DNA of 64,000 nucleotides from Xestospongia bergquistia (GCA_963965975.1 OZ014418.1:4352775-4416774), one strand, 5' to 3'; shown: positions 46,917 to 58,773, counted from the stretch's first letter. Notes: generated by a model not told the origin, from the sequence alone. Program-made: numbers and translations.

Positions 46917-49900
46917 GGCAACTTTGTTCTGTCATGATAAAATTGCCACACAAGATCTCTATGTTCCTTCGACATACTTCCCTAAATCAGCTCAAGACAA
47001 AGAAGACATCATTCTATTTCACTCAGCTCAAAATCTTCATGATCCTACTCTTTTTGTATCTCGAGAAGCCCCTCTCAGTCGAGAAAAACCCAGCAGTAGA
47101 AAGGAAAATGCAACTATTGTCTACTTAGAGAGAAGTAACAGACCTTTAGTAAGTTTAACTGCATGTAAGAATTGGTTTCATTTAACCTAGACATTTTATT
47201 GTATTTACTTCCCATCTTCTTCATTAATATGTCATAATTACAGGGTTGTACCATCTATAAACAAGGAGATGCTGTTTATGTTGGCAAGTTATTGAAAGGC
47301 TGTGATGCTGAGCAAAGCCGTGAGTATAGCAATATATATGTTTGGATTTTAGTTAAAATTTTTCAATTGGGATATATTAGCTATGTTCTAGATTGACATT
47401 GTTACACCTCAGTGAGCCAGATTTTTCTATATACTATCTGCTTATGTCAATGTTGAAATGTTGTTATAACATACTTTCTGATTATAATTTAAGCAGTCTT
47501 GTTGAGATCTAGCATCAACTGTACTTTGTATCATTATGTTTGCACCACACATACAAGTATATAAAATATTGGTCACAAATTCACAATAGCATATTATAAA
47601 ATGTTATGTATTTTGAGCTGTGGCTTTGGATGTGGAAATATTAAGAGAAGATGACTTCTAACAATATGATTTTGGAAACATTATGGGTAGTGATTGATGC
47701 TATGATTTAACTTTGATTTAGGTGTTTTGAGAGAAGGAGATGAACTATTAGAAATTAATGGTATTGCTTTACATGGCAAATCAACTGATGAGATTATTAG
47801 ATTGATGGTAAATCTTAACAGCTTGTGATTTGCATTATTACATTAACATGTACTATCTAGTCTGGAGAAGCTGGCAAGATACTGGCTTTCACATTAATTC
47901 CAGTTCATGATGACAGTGTTGATGTAGATTATGAGGAGGTCAGATCTTATACATTATTTCATGAGACTTTCTGTATATAGTAAATGAATTGATCTATTGT
48001 TCTTACAGAAATATGTCCGAGCTCATTTTGGATACAATGGTCAATTGGACGAAGAAATTCCCTGCAAAGAATTAGCACTTAATTTCACTAAAGGAGAAAT
48101 ATTAGAAGTATCTAATCAAGACGATCCAGACTGGTGGCAGGTACTATTATTAGGCATTTTTACTAACTCTAACAACTATTATACCCTTAGGCACGTAAAA
48201 TTTTTGATGATGGAGGTGAATCTCTTCCTGGTCTAATTCCTGCAAGACATCTTCAACAAAAGTATATAGTATAAGTTATCATCATGATGGTCCTACTTTG
48301 TTCCTATAGGAGAGAAGTACTAAGAGAATCATATGTTGTGTCAGTAGCTATGGAAGAAAAAAATAGAAGAAAAGGTCAGTTAACTACTCACCTAATGACT
48401 TTAGTATTCGATCTGGCAAGTTTCATGTGTCATGGTGTCTATTGTTGTGTGCAATTTTCAAAAAATTAAACCACAAACATTTATTACCAAAACATTGTCC
48501 TGCCACAACTGAGCAAGCTTTGACACTTTGTAAAGCAATTGCATTGCCTTCTACTCGTATTTTTTCAACATTAATGTTCTTTGCATCTCATTTATATTGT
48601 CCTGGTCTTACAAATTTAGGACTTTTATCAAAGTTTTCTCGAAGGAAGAAAAAGAAGATATATTACAATCAGGGACCAATGAGTGGAGGTAATTATACAT
48701 GTAATTGTATATTTACCAATGTAATATATTGGTAATACATTGTATAACAACCTTCATTCTTTTTAGTTTTTCAGTCAGTTGGACATGAAGTTGCCACATA
48801 TGAGGATGTAGTCAAATTGATGCCAGATTCAACTAGAAAAAGACCCATTGTATTAATAGGTGAGTATATTTATTTTGTTTGTTTTTCATTTGGATAGATA
48901 TATTAAAGTCTGTTCACATTAATTTGACTTTGCTGTTCTACAATAACTTTGTCCTTTCTTGTTCAATTTTAAATTATAAATTAATCTAAAAAATATATGA
49001 AATCAACATGTTTTACAATTTCAAAAGTTAGTTGCATTACCCATAAGCAAAGTACTTTCATTGGGACAAACATTAAAAATGTGACAGAAACAACAAAGTG
49101 ATTTACAAAATCAAAGTTAACATAAATATGATGCATTTCTGCTTCACATTTTGTTTACAGTAAACACTTTTATTAAGTAAAGTTATAACTTGTTCATTCT
49201 TATCACTTTAGGTGCCCCTTGTGTGGGTCGCCGTACATTAATGAAGAAACTAATGGACTCAAATCCCAGACATTATTCAGCTTGTATTCCTCGTAAGTTT
49301 TATACAATGACTAAATAAAACTATGTTATCTTAACTATAATAGATACAACACGACCAATGCGTTCAGGTGAGATGAATGGAAATGAATTTCATTTTGTAT
49401 CTCGAGAAGAAATGGAGCGTGACATTCAAGCTAACAAATTTTTAGAGTATGGAGAAAGTAAAGGTCATCTTTATGGACTCTCTGTTAAGGCTGTTAAGAG
49501 AGTAATTGAAAATAACAAAGTCCCAGTGTTAGACCTTCATCCTCAGGTGAGTGATAGCTATAGATGGTACACTACTCAATGGTACATATTTAATATGAGT
49601 CACTTGTATATTGTTGTACAACAAGTTTGTTTATACGTGCATCACTTCTAATACCTATTTTCAAATTAATTGTTTACACAATTTTTATTTCCAGGCGCTC
49701 AAAGTGATTGGTTCTTCAGGCCTAATGCCCTATATTATTTATATTGCATCACCTCGACTTGATAGACTGCAAATGACTAGACGTGTAACATCTGAAAAAC
49801 TCAAGAAGAAACTTCACACATCAGTTTCTGCCGAAGGATTGAATAAAGAAGTTCGTCCATTTACTGTAAGTGGTGTTGTTTTAGTTTTTGTTTTTACCTC

Positions 49901-50900
49901 CTGGTACACTGCACATAGCAAGTGTTCCTAAGATTGGTTTGGACCATATGTTAACTATATTTGTTATGGTAGTCAGGGGCGTAGCTAGAAATTTGGCTAG
50001 GGGGGTGCTCACATTTAGCAGAGGAATAAAAATTCCCATAAAATTGAATAAAAATTGAAGCTTTGACCATCGTTGTTCCTAGGAAACTTGTATTGTGAAT
50101 CCGGTGTAAAGATGTGTGTTATAAAATGATATTTCACCTCATCTGTAGCATTACAGGAAGAAAACTCGGCAATATCATCTTGATATCCAGCAAACACTCT
50201 TGCTAGTTTAGAGGGAGGTCCATTTTTCACCATTTCTTCACTCCTGGTGTGAAACTGCCTTATTTTACTATTGGCTGTCTTAGGTATATACCTTGATGGA
50301 CCAGCGCATTGCTCTTGAACAGCAGGAGCTTTGCTAAAGTACTTCAGCAGAGACATCTTGTATGTACGTCATGCAGCTGTCATCATGCGCATGCTCACAC
50401 CCACGAACATCTCGTCTGCTTTTTGTGTATAATTAGATTATGCGCGCGAGCATAATAGCGAAAAGGGGGGTGCTTGAGCCCCCTCAGCCCCCCTCTGGCT
50501 ACGCCCCTGGTAGTGTTCTTTATTTTACTATATTGTTGTATGTGAATTTCGAGAGTGACCAATAATTAAACCACACAGGGTAACCACTGACGCGACTTTA
50601 TCTTTGTAATTGTCCAAACCATTTTATAGTTTGATTATTCTGGCCTCATGTTCATTAACATCATGATCCTCCATACACCATTAAAATAGTGATCTTGTGT
50701 TACTTCACCTTCTCCAGGAATCTGAACTACTTCAGCTTTATCATGCTAGTCAAGAGATTCAAGCTGAGTATGGTCATTACTTTGATTGGATGATAGTCAA
50801 TGATGACTTACAAGTTGCTTCAGACATGTTAATAGAAGTAGCAAGGAGAATAGAGGAAGAACCTCAATGGATTCCTGCTAGTTGGGTAGAAGAAGTGTAA
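46081..50900 (+). CDS. PALS1: PALS1/MPP5-type MAGUK (L27-L27-PDZ-SH3-GK)
   Basis: Seventeen exons, 46081-46139, 46295-46419, 46563-46649, 46697-46786, 46918-47148, 47244-47319, 47722-47807, 47861-47938, 48009-48140, 48191-48261, 48310-48374, 48620-48688, 48767-48859, 49212-49292, 49344-49546, 49695-49865 and 50718-50900, stay in one frame to TAA (about 633 aa). Two L27 domains come first (LLNTLRCLNEKVG, LLEELLQSSQFRKAKEFHDK; then ELRRLLRKPNVQATLFCHDK). Then a PDZ (VYLERSNRPLGCTIYK, LREGDELLEINGIALHGKS), an SH3 (AHFGYNGQLDEEIPCKELAL, DPDWWQA), a basic HOOK (SRRKKKKIYY) and a guanylate-kinase domain (PIVLIGAPCVGRRTL, PHTTRPMRSGEMNG, FHFVSREEMERDI, EEPQWIPASW). PALS1/Stardust bridges Crumbs and PATJ in apical polarity. 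No in-frame ATG precedes the L27 region, so its N-terminus must come from upstream exons. Confidence 0.9.
46879..46915. repeat. (TC)n microsatellite forming a splice-acceptor tract
   Basis: A pure TC run ends directly in TAG at the acceptor of the exon beginning at 46918, serving as its polypyrimidine tract. Confidence 0.9.
49974..50509 (-). mobile_element. hAT-like element with transposase N-terminus, in a MAGUK intron
   Basis: Terminal inverted repeats CAGGGGCGTAGCTAGA and CAGGGGCGTAGCCAGA (right end, reverse complement) bound 536 bp. GTAGT flanks both ends. On the minus strand 50356-50015 is open for 113 codons, starting MSLLKYFSKAP, an N-terminal style seen in hAT/ZMYM-type transposases; no catalytic region is present. 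It is an internally deleted, non-autonomous copy lying in the last intron of the PALS1-like gene. Confidence 0.75.
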
Positions 50901-52653
50901 ATGAGAAATTTGAAATTAATATTACTATCATTTCATATTGTTTCCCTAATTTCTTTTAATTCTGTGGTGTGCTTGTATTGTATTGTAATGTATTAATTTT
51001 TTTTCTAACGTAACAATACAAATCATGTTCAGAACTATATTGTTTATTTCATTTCATTCACTAATTATAAATACATGTCTCCTCTGTTTATGTAATCACT
51101 GTTTGTTTTGTTAATAGTTACATATTATTATGGAGATAAAATAGTCAATCATGCAAGGTAATAATAAAATTCTACAAGGGGGTGTGGCTAATAAAAACTC
51201 AACGCAGAAATTCAATCACGTGAACACTACAGTCATCACATGACACGTTCAGAATTGCATTGCTTTATATTAGAGTAATGAAATAATACTTAAGGTAGGG
51301 TAGCCTGTTAATGAAGGAATTGTTGTATTGAGTATGGATTGTGTTATACTTATGATGTGTTTTGTCTTGTCTTCTTAGATGTTATTTGTACCTGTCTCTT
51401 TTGTTAGGATGCATGCATGGAATGCTATTAAAAAGGGCTCCAGAACCTTAGACTCATATATTAATGCAAGTAAACACCTTGCTGGCTCCTTTGATTAATT
51501 TTAATAATTTTATTTTTTTATTTAGACATCTTAGTTTAGACATTCTGGGATACATTTGATGTTAAGCACATATTGCAATACCATTCAGAAATAGGAGGAT
51601 ATTTGATGTTAACACAGGTCCTATTGAATGTAAGTGAAATTATTGTAATCGTTATGTTGGATCAAACGTTATTGAAAGACAAACATGTTTAATTTATACA
51701 TTCTTTGTCTTAATAAATGTACCTGTGATACCACTCTTCACATAAGTCACAGTGTATCATATTCATTGTTATATAATTTATAGGTCCATTCACATTTCTT
51801 TTTATTTATATATCAAAAAACAAGTAAAACAATTCTTTACATTACATATTTTGATATACCTCTCTGTAAGAATGCATACCAAGCATGATCAGTGAAATAA
51901 TTCTTCACATCATTAATAGCATTGTCAATGATTTCATCTGGTAATGATGTTAAAAGATTATTTGTTGTAATTAGTTGTCCATGCTGAAACATGGTTTAGA
52001 TACTTCTTTGATTGACACTCATGACTAGAGTTTATATGACACAAGAATTATATATAGTGCAGTAATAAATTCATTGTTCATGTCACCACTGTAGTATCAA
52101 CTAGTATCCTCAAGTTTTGTGCATAATTACTTAACCAACAGCTTTTCATTTTGTACAGTTTAATCTCACTATCACATCTAAAATATGTATTATATATACA
52201 GTGTTTATTGAAAATAAACATATAAGTTACTACTTATCTTGAGTGATTAAAGTTTGATAGAAGTGACTGTTTAAGCTCGTGTTTTGTTTGTTGGTTGGTT
52301 TAGTAATTTTTGTTGATGGAATTACACACTGTTTTCAAGTTGAGAAGAATGGTTTTATGGAGACAGTGCTTTGTTTGCTGGTTCATTTGATAGCTTATTG
52401 AATGCCGTGATGCTTCTATTATATTGACTTCAACAAGCTGCTCTTTTATTCCTTTTTATTTCTTGCAGGATATCTTCATCTGTACATTGATCTAATAAGG
52501 CATATAGATGATTCATATCTCTCTGTATGTCTTTTTTCATGGCATCTGTTGTAGTAAATTCTCTAAGACTTTTACTTCATGGAATATTTTCTTATTCCCA
52601 ATATCGAGTGACTTCAAAGAGACAATTGATGGTTCTACTGGAATATGATTTAG
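50901..52653. other. Region with exon-like scraps on both strands
   Basis: 51411-51471 plus a second block to 51629 (TFWDTFDVKHILQYHSEIGG, GTAAGT donor) read as two plus-strand exons, but every join passes through a TAG near 51534. On the minus strand 51983-51837 is a clean terminal exon: TTTCAG acceptor, 48 codons including LTSLPDEIIDNAINDVKNYF, then TAA. 52580-52440 is also open on the minus strand (KKDIQRDMNHLYALLDQC). I cannot assign any of these to a family. They may be one or two decayed or partly seen genes. Confidence 0.3.
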
Positions 52654-54173
52654 GTGAGAGTTTGATAACAAGGTGAATGTGTTTAGACACTTTTACATTG
52701 AGAAGAGAGTTAGAACATGTACACATATACTTGTTTATACAAACATTGGATTCCTTACATCATATATGACAATTTTGAGAAATTGTCTGTTATTTTTTGA
52801 TGTGTAGTGGTTTTCAGGTTTTGATGTAGATGAAATTGTCCATTCATTATACTGAGTTTCTTTTACAGCTTATATTGAAAGCTTTAGTCTATGTACATGT
52901 CTGTTGTTAATGATACTGACTTGGGTTCATCCCATGAGATCAATTCCCATGAGATCAACTCCCTTTGAATAATAATTAAATTCACACACTTAACTTTATC
53001 AAAGACTTAACTTCTTTGAGCAATTAACTTTAACTTATCAAAATCTAGTCATACCTTCACAAGTGTAAAACTTCTCTATTGCAAGCACAGTTACATGTCC
53101 CAATTATATGTTAATATGTCTGAATTTGTTGAAATATACGAGATGGAGTCGGCCAGCTTTACCTTTATCATCCCCCAACCCTGGTTGGCTCTAGCTTGGT
53201 AAGTAAACTGATTGTAGTCACTTATTAAAGAAGTTATATTAAAGATAATTTATTATAAAAGCCAGAGAGTATTATAGTTTCAATTAAACATCATAGGTGT
53301 AGCAACAATTTTGTCATTGGGGGGGGGCACATATGTAACATTTTAACATTGTTCAGTTTAACAATGAAGTATTTCAAAAACAACCAAAATAAAACCTTCT
53401 GTCATTTACACTGACAAAAATTTTTGAAATGTTTTTACATAAAATGTGCATCTACAGGTGTAAATTATATTATGAGGATAGTGATTGAAAAGTGGCTAAT
53501 CTAAATCAGTTGATTGTGAAGCCATCTCACAATATACCAAAAATATTGGGGGGGGGGGGCGCATGTGCCCCCTGTGCCCCTCCTGTTCCTACATCAATGA
53601 ACATGTATTGCACTTTGAAAAAGTTAGTTTCAAAAGAAATTGAATCCTAAACTTATTCAACAAATTGAATTCTAATTGAATTGTAAAATAATTAACTTTC
53701 ACCACACACGTGTTTACAGGCTTACAGCCACTTAAATTGATATATATGGTAAGCTAGTACCCACCCCCACTTTACTATAATAACATAATTAACATTGATT
53801 GTAAAAACATTTATTTTAATTGTTAGTATGGAAGTTGAAGTTGCTGGGGCACATTTTAACTATACTGGGGCACATGCCCGAGTGTGCCCCGGTCTCGCTA
53901 CGCCATTGACCATGCAGTCTCACTCCCATACTGTACATTCTCAATACAATATTGTTTAGTCTGAATCGCATCTTATTCCTATACCATCTGTTCTTAATTT
54001 TCATACTGTGTTAGCCTCACTCCCATACCGTCCAGTCTCAGTCCCATAATGTTCATTCCAATCCCATACCATTTCCTTATTCCAAAACAATCCAGTCTCA
54101 CTCTTTCCTATACTACCATTACTTTTCAATGTATTCATTCTAATCCCCAATAATTCATCTCATGTTACTCTAG
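52654..54173. other. Gene-poor stretch with G-rich foldback elements
   Basis: 53296-53597 begins GGTGTAGCAACAATTTTGTC, has poly-G runs near both ends and finishes with an imperfect inverse (CCTGTTCCTACATC), resembling a small MITE. 53840-53910 ends in CTCGCTACGCCATTG, matching the end style of the element at 49974-50509 (GGCGTAGC), so it is likely a remnant of a related family. No gene recognised. Confidence 0.45.
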
Positions 54174-55181
54174 GTCAACAATTAAATGAGCAAGAGAGGG
54201 AGGAGCTCAGAATTGCACTAACAGCTGCTGAAGAAAGTAGCATGATACAGTTATTATTAGAAATATGTCTACCTAATGAACAAGATAAAAAAGTAAGAGA
54301 TCAATAAATTGAAATGTTAATGATGAGTTTTGTCTGTCACATAGGATGCAGCTGTTTTTGGTCTTCTGTTAACATCACTTCGAGAAATTCAGTGTTTAGT
54401 TTGTTCATATCTTCATCAGGTTTGGAGAGAGAGAGAGAGTGATAATGTTGTCATTATGATCACAGGTTTTCATTTCTGAACCTAGTATGGCCAAACTAAT
54501 CCATTTTCAAGGCTATCTTCCACAGTTATTACCATTAATGGTGTCTGGTGTTCCATCAATGCATATTGTGATGGGCTTTATGTCTGAACTCCTGGCTCAA
54601 CCTCAGCTAGAAAAACAGGTTAGACAAGTGAATTAGTCTAAAATAGTTTATCTCCTCTCTCAGGTGTTTGCAGTTTAATTAGTAGCCTATGTCACAAACC
54701 AATACCCACTTCCTGAATCCCTGGGTATGATCAGAGATATCTTCAAACGTCTCCATTGATTTACAGAAGAGATTCCATCTGTGAAACATCATGAAGTTTC
54801 ATACCTCTTTTACCCTTTGTCGTCCTCTTCTGTGAAACATTTCCTCCATTGAGTCTGGAAGCAACTGACTTTCTTCTTCACTTATGTAGGATTTGTCTAG
54901 TCACTGAGACAGCCTCACAAAAAGATAGCTTGCCAATCAAATTAAGTCCTCTCTTGCAAAAGACTGCCATCCCCTCAGAACAGCCAACTGGTGATGTAGA
55001 TAGTTCTGCTTCAGACTCAGAATCGATAAATTCTGCAGACCCTCTGTTTGCTATGGAAGGTAAACTAACCAAATTGAAGAAACTAAGTTTATCAGAAGCT
55101 GCAGAGTTGACATTTAATGAACTAATAAAAAATGTTGTATTGAAAGTTAGCAGGAAAAGAGCTTTATTTTTAATATATTAA
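54174..55181 (+). pseudogene. Integrator subunit 2 (INTS2)-like C-terminal fragment, broken
   Basis: Exons 54174-54292 (EREELRIALTAAEESS, LLLEICLPNEQ), 54345-54419 (LREIQCLVCSYLHQ) and 54466-54618 (MAKLIHFQGYLPQLLPLMVS, FMSELLAQPQLEKQ) splice in frame and match the C-terminal part of INTS2. In the next exon (from 54664) the frame reads VFAV then TAA at 54676, where INTS2 has a glutamine. More stops follow near 54759 and 54850, then a frame change, after which 54849-55181 reads on (LEATDFLLHLCRICLV, ADPLFAMEGKL). INTS2 is a subunit of the nuclear Integrator complex that processes snRNA and attenuates transcription. The N-terminal two thirds are not found in the upstream 3 kb, so this looks like a partial duplicate. 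Confidence 0.7.
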
Positions 55182-55468
55182 TAATCATTATTATAAATTT
55201 GTGGTAGTTGGGTGATGGAAAATCTATTAATCTATGCACTTAAAAAAGTGGGCATTTGTCCAGCTGGATTTGTTGTCATAAATAAGGTGAAAATTCCCAC
55301 TTCATAATCATAAGTAGGTAATGTAAACATAAATGGCAGAATTGTATAATTATATATAATTATGATTGTTATATTAATGTCAATAAAAATAACATAAAAT
55401 ATATGATATGAGTGGTGAGAGATGGTGGAATTAATTGGCGTTTCAGCTAATACCTGTCAACCAGAATA

Positions 55469-55773
55469 ATGAGTAATGAATATAGTAACGAAGGATATGA
55501 TAACATTGGATCTGTAATGATCCTTGTATCAACAACTGATATGTGTGACATATACCAGTTGTTTGATCCAAACTACAATGATAGATGTGACCATGAGCCC
55601 ATACAGCAGAAAGCTCAAGGTACCTCATGTTTTGTTATTGGCTGGTTACTCATTGTATGCCATATGAATGGGTATATATTGATTGTGTGCATGAATTGAG
55701 GACTATAATATGGTTGTTTTACAATTCTTTCTTTATAGCACCTGTAATTCAACAGATCCATATGCTAAATTGA
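55469..55773 (+). CDS. Small two-exon candidate gene, unknown function
   Basis: Exons 55469-55619 and 55739-55773 (GTACCT donor, TTTATAG acceptor; phases agree) encode 61 aa. The product starts MSNEYSNEGYDNIG, continues MILVSTTDMCDIYQLFDP and NDRCDHEP, and ends TGA. No signal peptide, membrane helix or known domain is evident. Codon-like composition and good splice sites are the only support. It could be a fragment of a larger decayed gene or chance. Confidence 0.3.
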
Positions 55774-57139
55774 ATAATACTTTTGGTATATAAAAAATTA
55801 GTGTACAATGATGCATATTGTTGCAATTATATTATAATCATGGTAATTAACACTAAATTGTCACAATGAAATGCAAACTATCTACTAATCCAAGTGAAGT
55901 TTCCCTTCTGTCATCACCTCCACATCCTCCTGCTCTGCCCATTAAACACAAACAGAACCTATATTATATGGTTTATTATTTTGATATTAACATGTATACA
56001 AATCTGAAAATGCATTAGTGTTCAAAATTGTACTGAATGATGAAATTATACCTAGTTCTTAATGGATTAGCATCACTTTGCATTGTTACAAACAAAATAA
56101 ATAGACAACGTATTGACAGATAGAATATGTGTTTAATATCAGTTTATTTTTACTATGATTTTATCACCTATTGTACCCAATGAACTGAGCATGCTCAGTT
56201 AGCACGCTGCTTTCAGTTTTAGTAAACTGAGCATGCTCAGTTCAACAAACCGCTAAAGTGACGCAATTTTAGCCCTATGCATTAGATAGACCGCCTCATT
56301 TCTGCAAGATTTTATTGGACCGGTGCTACTGCAGGACCGATATGTTTTAAAGAAGAAGAGCACAACTGTGCTGCTGTCTGCAGTCCGTCGCTTTTGTATC
56401 CAGTCAAGCTAATACGTACCTATCCTTCAATTCTCATTCGCCTCTAATGCAGAAAAACATTACAGTCAACTCGAGGGCAACGACAAAAAGTACGCTTTGT
56501 TCCAGCACGTTACACAAGCAGAGAAAGTATTCAGGTCAGAGTAAACATACGCCATGTGTATATGTGGAAAGCCTAATTTAGATATTTTATAGCTTTGTTT
56601 GGCCCAGACAGTTGCTGTTGTTTCACATACTTTAGCCACTTCTAGCTACTTTATGACTTGATACCCTTTGATCTGTTGAGGCTGCCTATTTCTATAGTAA
56701 GTTTAGTTCTACCTCAGTTTAAGTCAATATTTAGTTGGCCTATGCAGTGTAGCATCGATCTGAGGTAGAATTGTACAGAAAACTGTTATATTGATTGATT
56801 GTATTCAGAGTATACGTAGAGAGGATTTTTCTGTCCTAAACACAACTAAATGCCTAGTGTAAATCTCTGCCAGATAGATAGGTTGTGAGTATTGAGTAAC
56901 TTTTCATGAATGCTATAGCTGACAATAAGCATGAGGCTTTTAAGTTAGAAGGTCCTGGCAGCTAGCTGACAAATCGAGTAGCTGTATTTCACATTAAGAA
57001 CCAGATTTGAAGCCTGGAATATATAAGCATTTCGATAGAATATGAAGCTTACTCATACCAATAGTTTCGATATAGCAGGCTAGCTTTCTTCTTGGTTGTA
57101 GCTTATAACCACAGCCTAGCTAATGAGAAGTCATCTTGT
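55774..57139. other. Intergenic, possible transcription start region
   Basis: Apart from the palindromes, no coding exon with splice support is visible. 56250-56420 is relatively GC-rich for this window. Nothing else recognised. Confidence 0.3.
56181..56244. promoter_or_regulatory. Pair of 16-bp perfect palindromes, possible factor sites
   Basis: ACTGAGCATGCTCAGT occurs twice (within 56181-56200 and 56225-56244) separated by 24 bp. The extended 20-bp copies TGAACTGAGCATGCTCAGTT and AACTGAGCATGCTCAGTTCA are also reverse complements of each other. The sequence downstream (56250-56420) is less AT-rich than its surroundings, as at a promoter. No gene is identified immediately downstream, so the role is inference. 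Confidence 0.5.
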
Positions 57140-57981
57140 TAACTATAATTATTAGCGGAGCCTCCCTGCTAAGTACATGAACTCTGTGGGTCCAATAGTC
57201 TAATTTTAGAACATGTTCACAACCCTATTGTAATGTTTTGGTGTAATACATGTCGACTAAACAACTAGAGTAGTACAAGTCCTGTATGTATTAATAATTG
57301 TAGTTTGTGCAAGCTTTTGAGACCAACTTTAAAAGTAACCTATAAAAATTAACATATTAATAATTTCTATCATACATTTTTATGATAGACACTTTACATA
57401 GTTTTAGATGTCTTGTCACTATGATCTTATATTGTACCATCATATCATATAGAAGCTAAATCATTGCAATATCTAATAATCCAATTGTGTTTAGTGACCG
57501 TTATACTATCTATTGTTGTGTTATATAAAGCAAGTGTTATAACTCTTGTGGTCAACATAGCATGTATCCTTTGTTAATCCATTTACATACACACACCTTT
57601 TGGTAATCTTATCACAGTATGACATCTACATATCCCAACCTTTTGTAAGTCCTATAACATGTATATTCAGACACACTTGTAACTTCCTTTCTTTTAATTT
57701 ATGGTAATAAACCTAGTCCTGTGACATGTCAATATACAAACCTTTTGACATATTCATACACAAATGCTTTGTTGCTCGTACCACACTATGTCCTACAACC
57801 TAGTTCTGTGACATGTACATATACAAATGTCTTGTTACTAGTTCTGTGGCATATTCTTTTACAATATGCTATAACCTTACATGTACATGTTTGAATGTCT
57901 AATTACCCATACCACATAATGTCCTAATTATACAACCCAATACATACAAATATTTTAATACCCAACCTTATGTAGTACAAT
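57140..57981. repeat. Long dispersed repeat, partial copy 3
   Basis: Starts with GCGGAGCCTCCCTGCTAAGT and TACATGAACTCTGTGGGTCC, matching 21360-21440. Degenerate monomers follow (CCTATAACATGTATATTCAG). It is more diverged than copies 1 and 2 and lacks their left 300 bp. Confidence 0.65.
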
Positions 57982-58305
57982 CAGGGTTTCATTTAGGGGG
58001 GGTGGGCGGGCATTCCCCCCCCCCTTGCTAGAGTCATGCCCACCCCCCCTTTGAAATTAGGTTAGCCTTTTTTTTCAAGGGGTAATTTGAAGTCGTGAAT
58101 ACAGAACTGAAACTCAACACAAGGAATATACATCATAAGATAACCTTAGGCTAAACACAATAAAGATTTTCTGGGGGGGGGGGCATGCCTCCAGACTCCC
58201 CTAGAGGGCGTGCTGTCGCACACAGTCCCTTCTCCCCTCTAAATTTTCTCTAAGTATTATTTTGCCCCTCCCCCCCCCCCCGGCCATTTTTCTAAATGAA
58301 ACATT
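57982..58305. mobile_element. MITE with CAGGGTTTCATTTAG ends
   Basis: 324 bp with inverted ends CAGGGTTTCATTTAG (left) and CAATGTTTCATTTAG (right, reverse complement). ACAAT flanks both sides (57977-57981 and 58306-58310). The interior has several poly-C/poly-G runs that pair with each other. No coding frame. A non-autonomous DNA element, probably hAT-superfamily. Confidence 0.75.
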
Positions 58306-58539
58306 GACAATACAACCTAGCCCTGTGTACAAACCTCATACAACCATCTCCTGCAGCTATTCTATAACACTTTGTATTATGTTATATTATTGTCTGTACC
58401 CTACATCATTAGTTTTTCAGTTCATGTACTCCTCTTCCTCTTGCTATTCTTGTTCCTGTTGTCTTGTTTGGTTGTTGTATATTATTCCTACATATTCCAA
58501 CATTGTCAAAGGTTCTACTAGATAATGCTTGTATCAGTA

Positions 58540-58770
58540 TTTTTACTGGCATCTATAATTTTACTCCTAGTTCTCTTACTGGCATCTATAATTTTACTTC
58601 TTTTACTGACATCTCTATACTCCATTTTTTTGTCTGGCATCTAAAATTTTACTTCAGTTCTTTTACTGGCGTCTATAATTTTACTCCAGTTCTCTTACTA
58701 GCATCTAAAATTTTACTTCTTTTACTGACATCTGTAATATTACTCTTAATTCTTTTACTGATATCTCTAT
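58540..58770. repeat. TGGCATCT tandem subrepeats
   Basis: Six or more units of the form CTGGCATCTATAATTTTACT, 30-40 bp apart; the same unit recurs at 59195-59340 and 60300-60400. Confidence 0.8.
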
Positions 58771-58773
58771 TAG

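Noticed and set aside
46754..46975. Minus-strand frame with repeated Arg-Glu
   Set aside because: Produced by the (TC)n microsatellite read in reverse, antisense to MAGUK exons.
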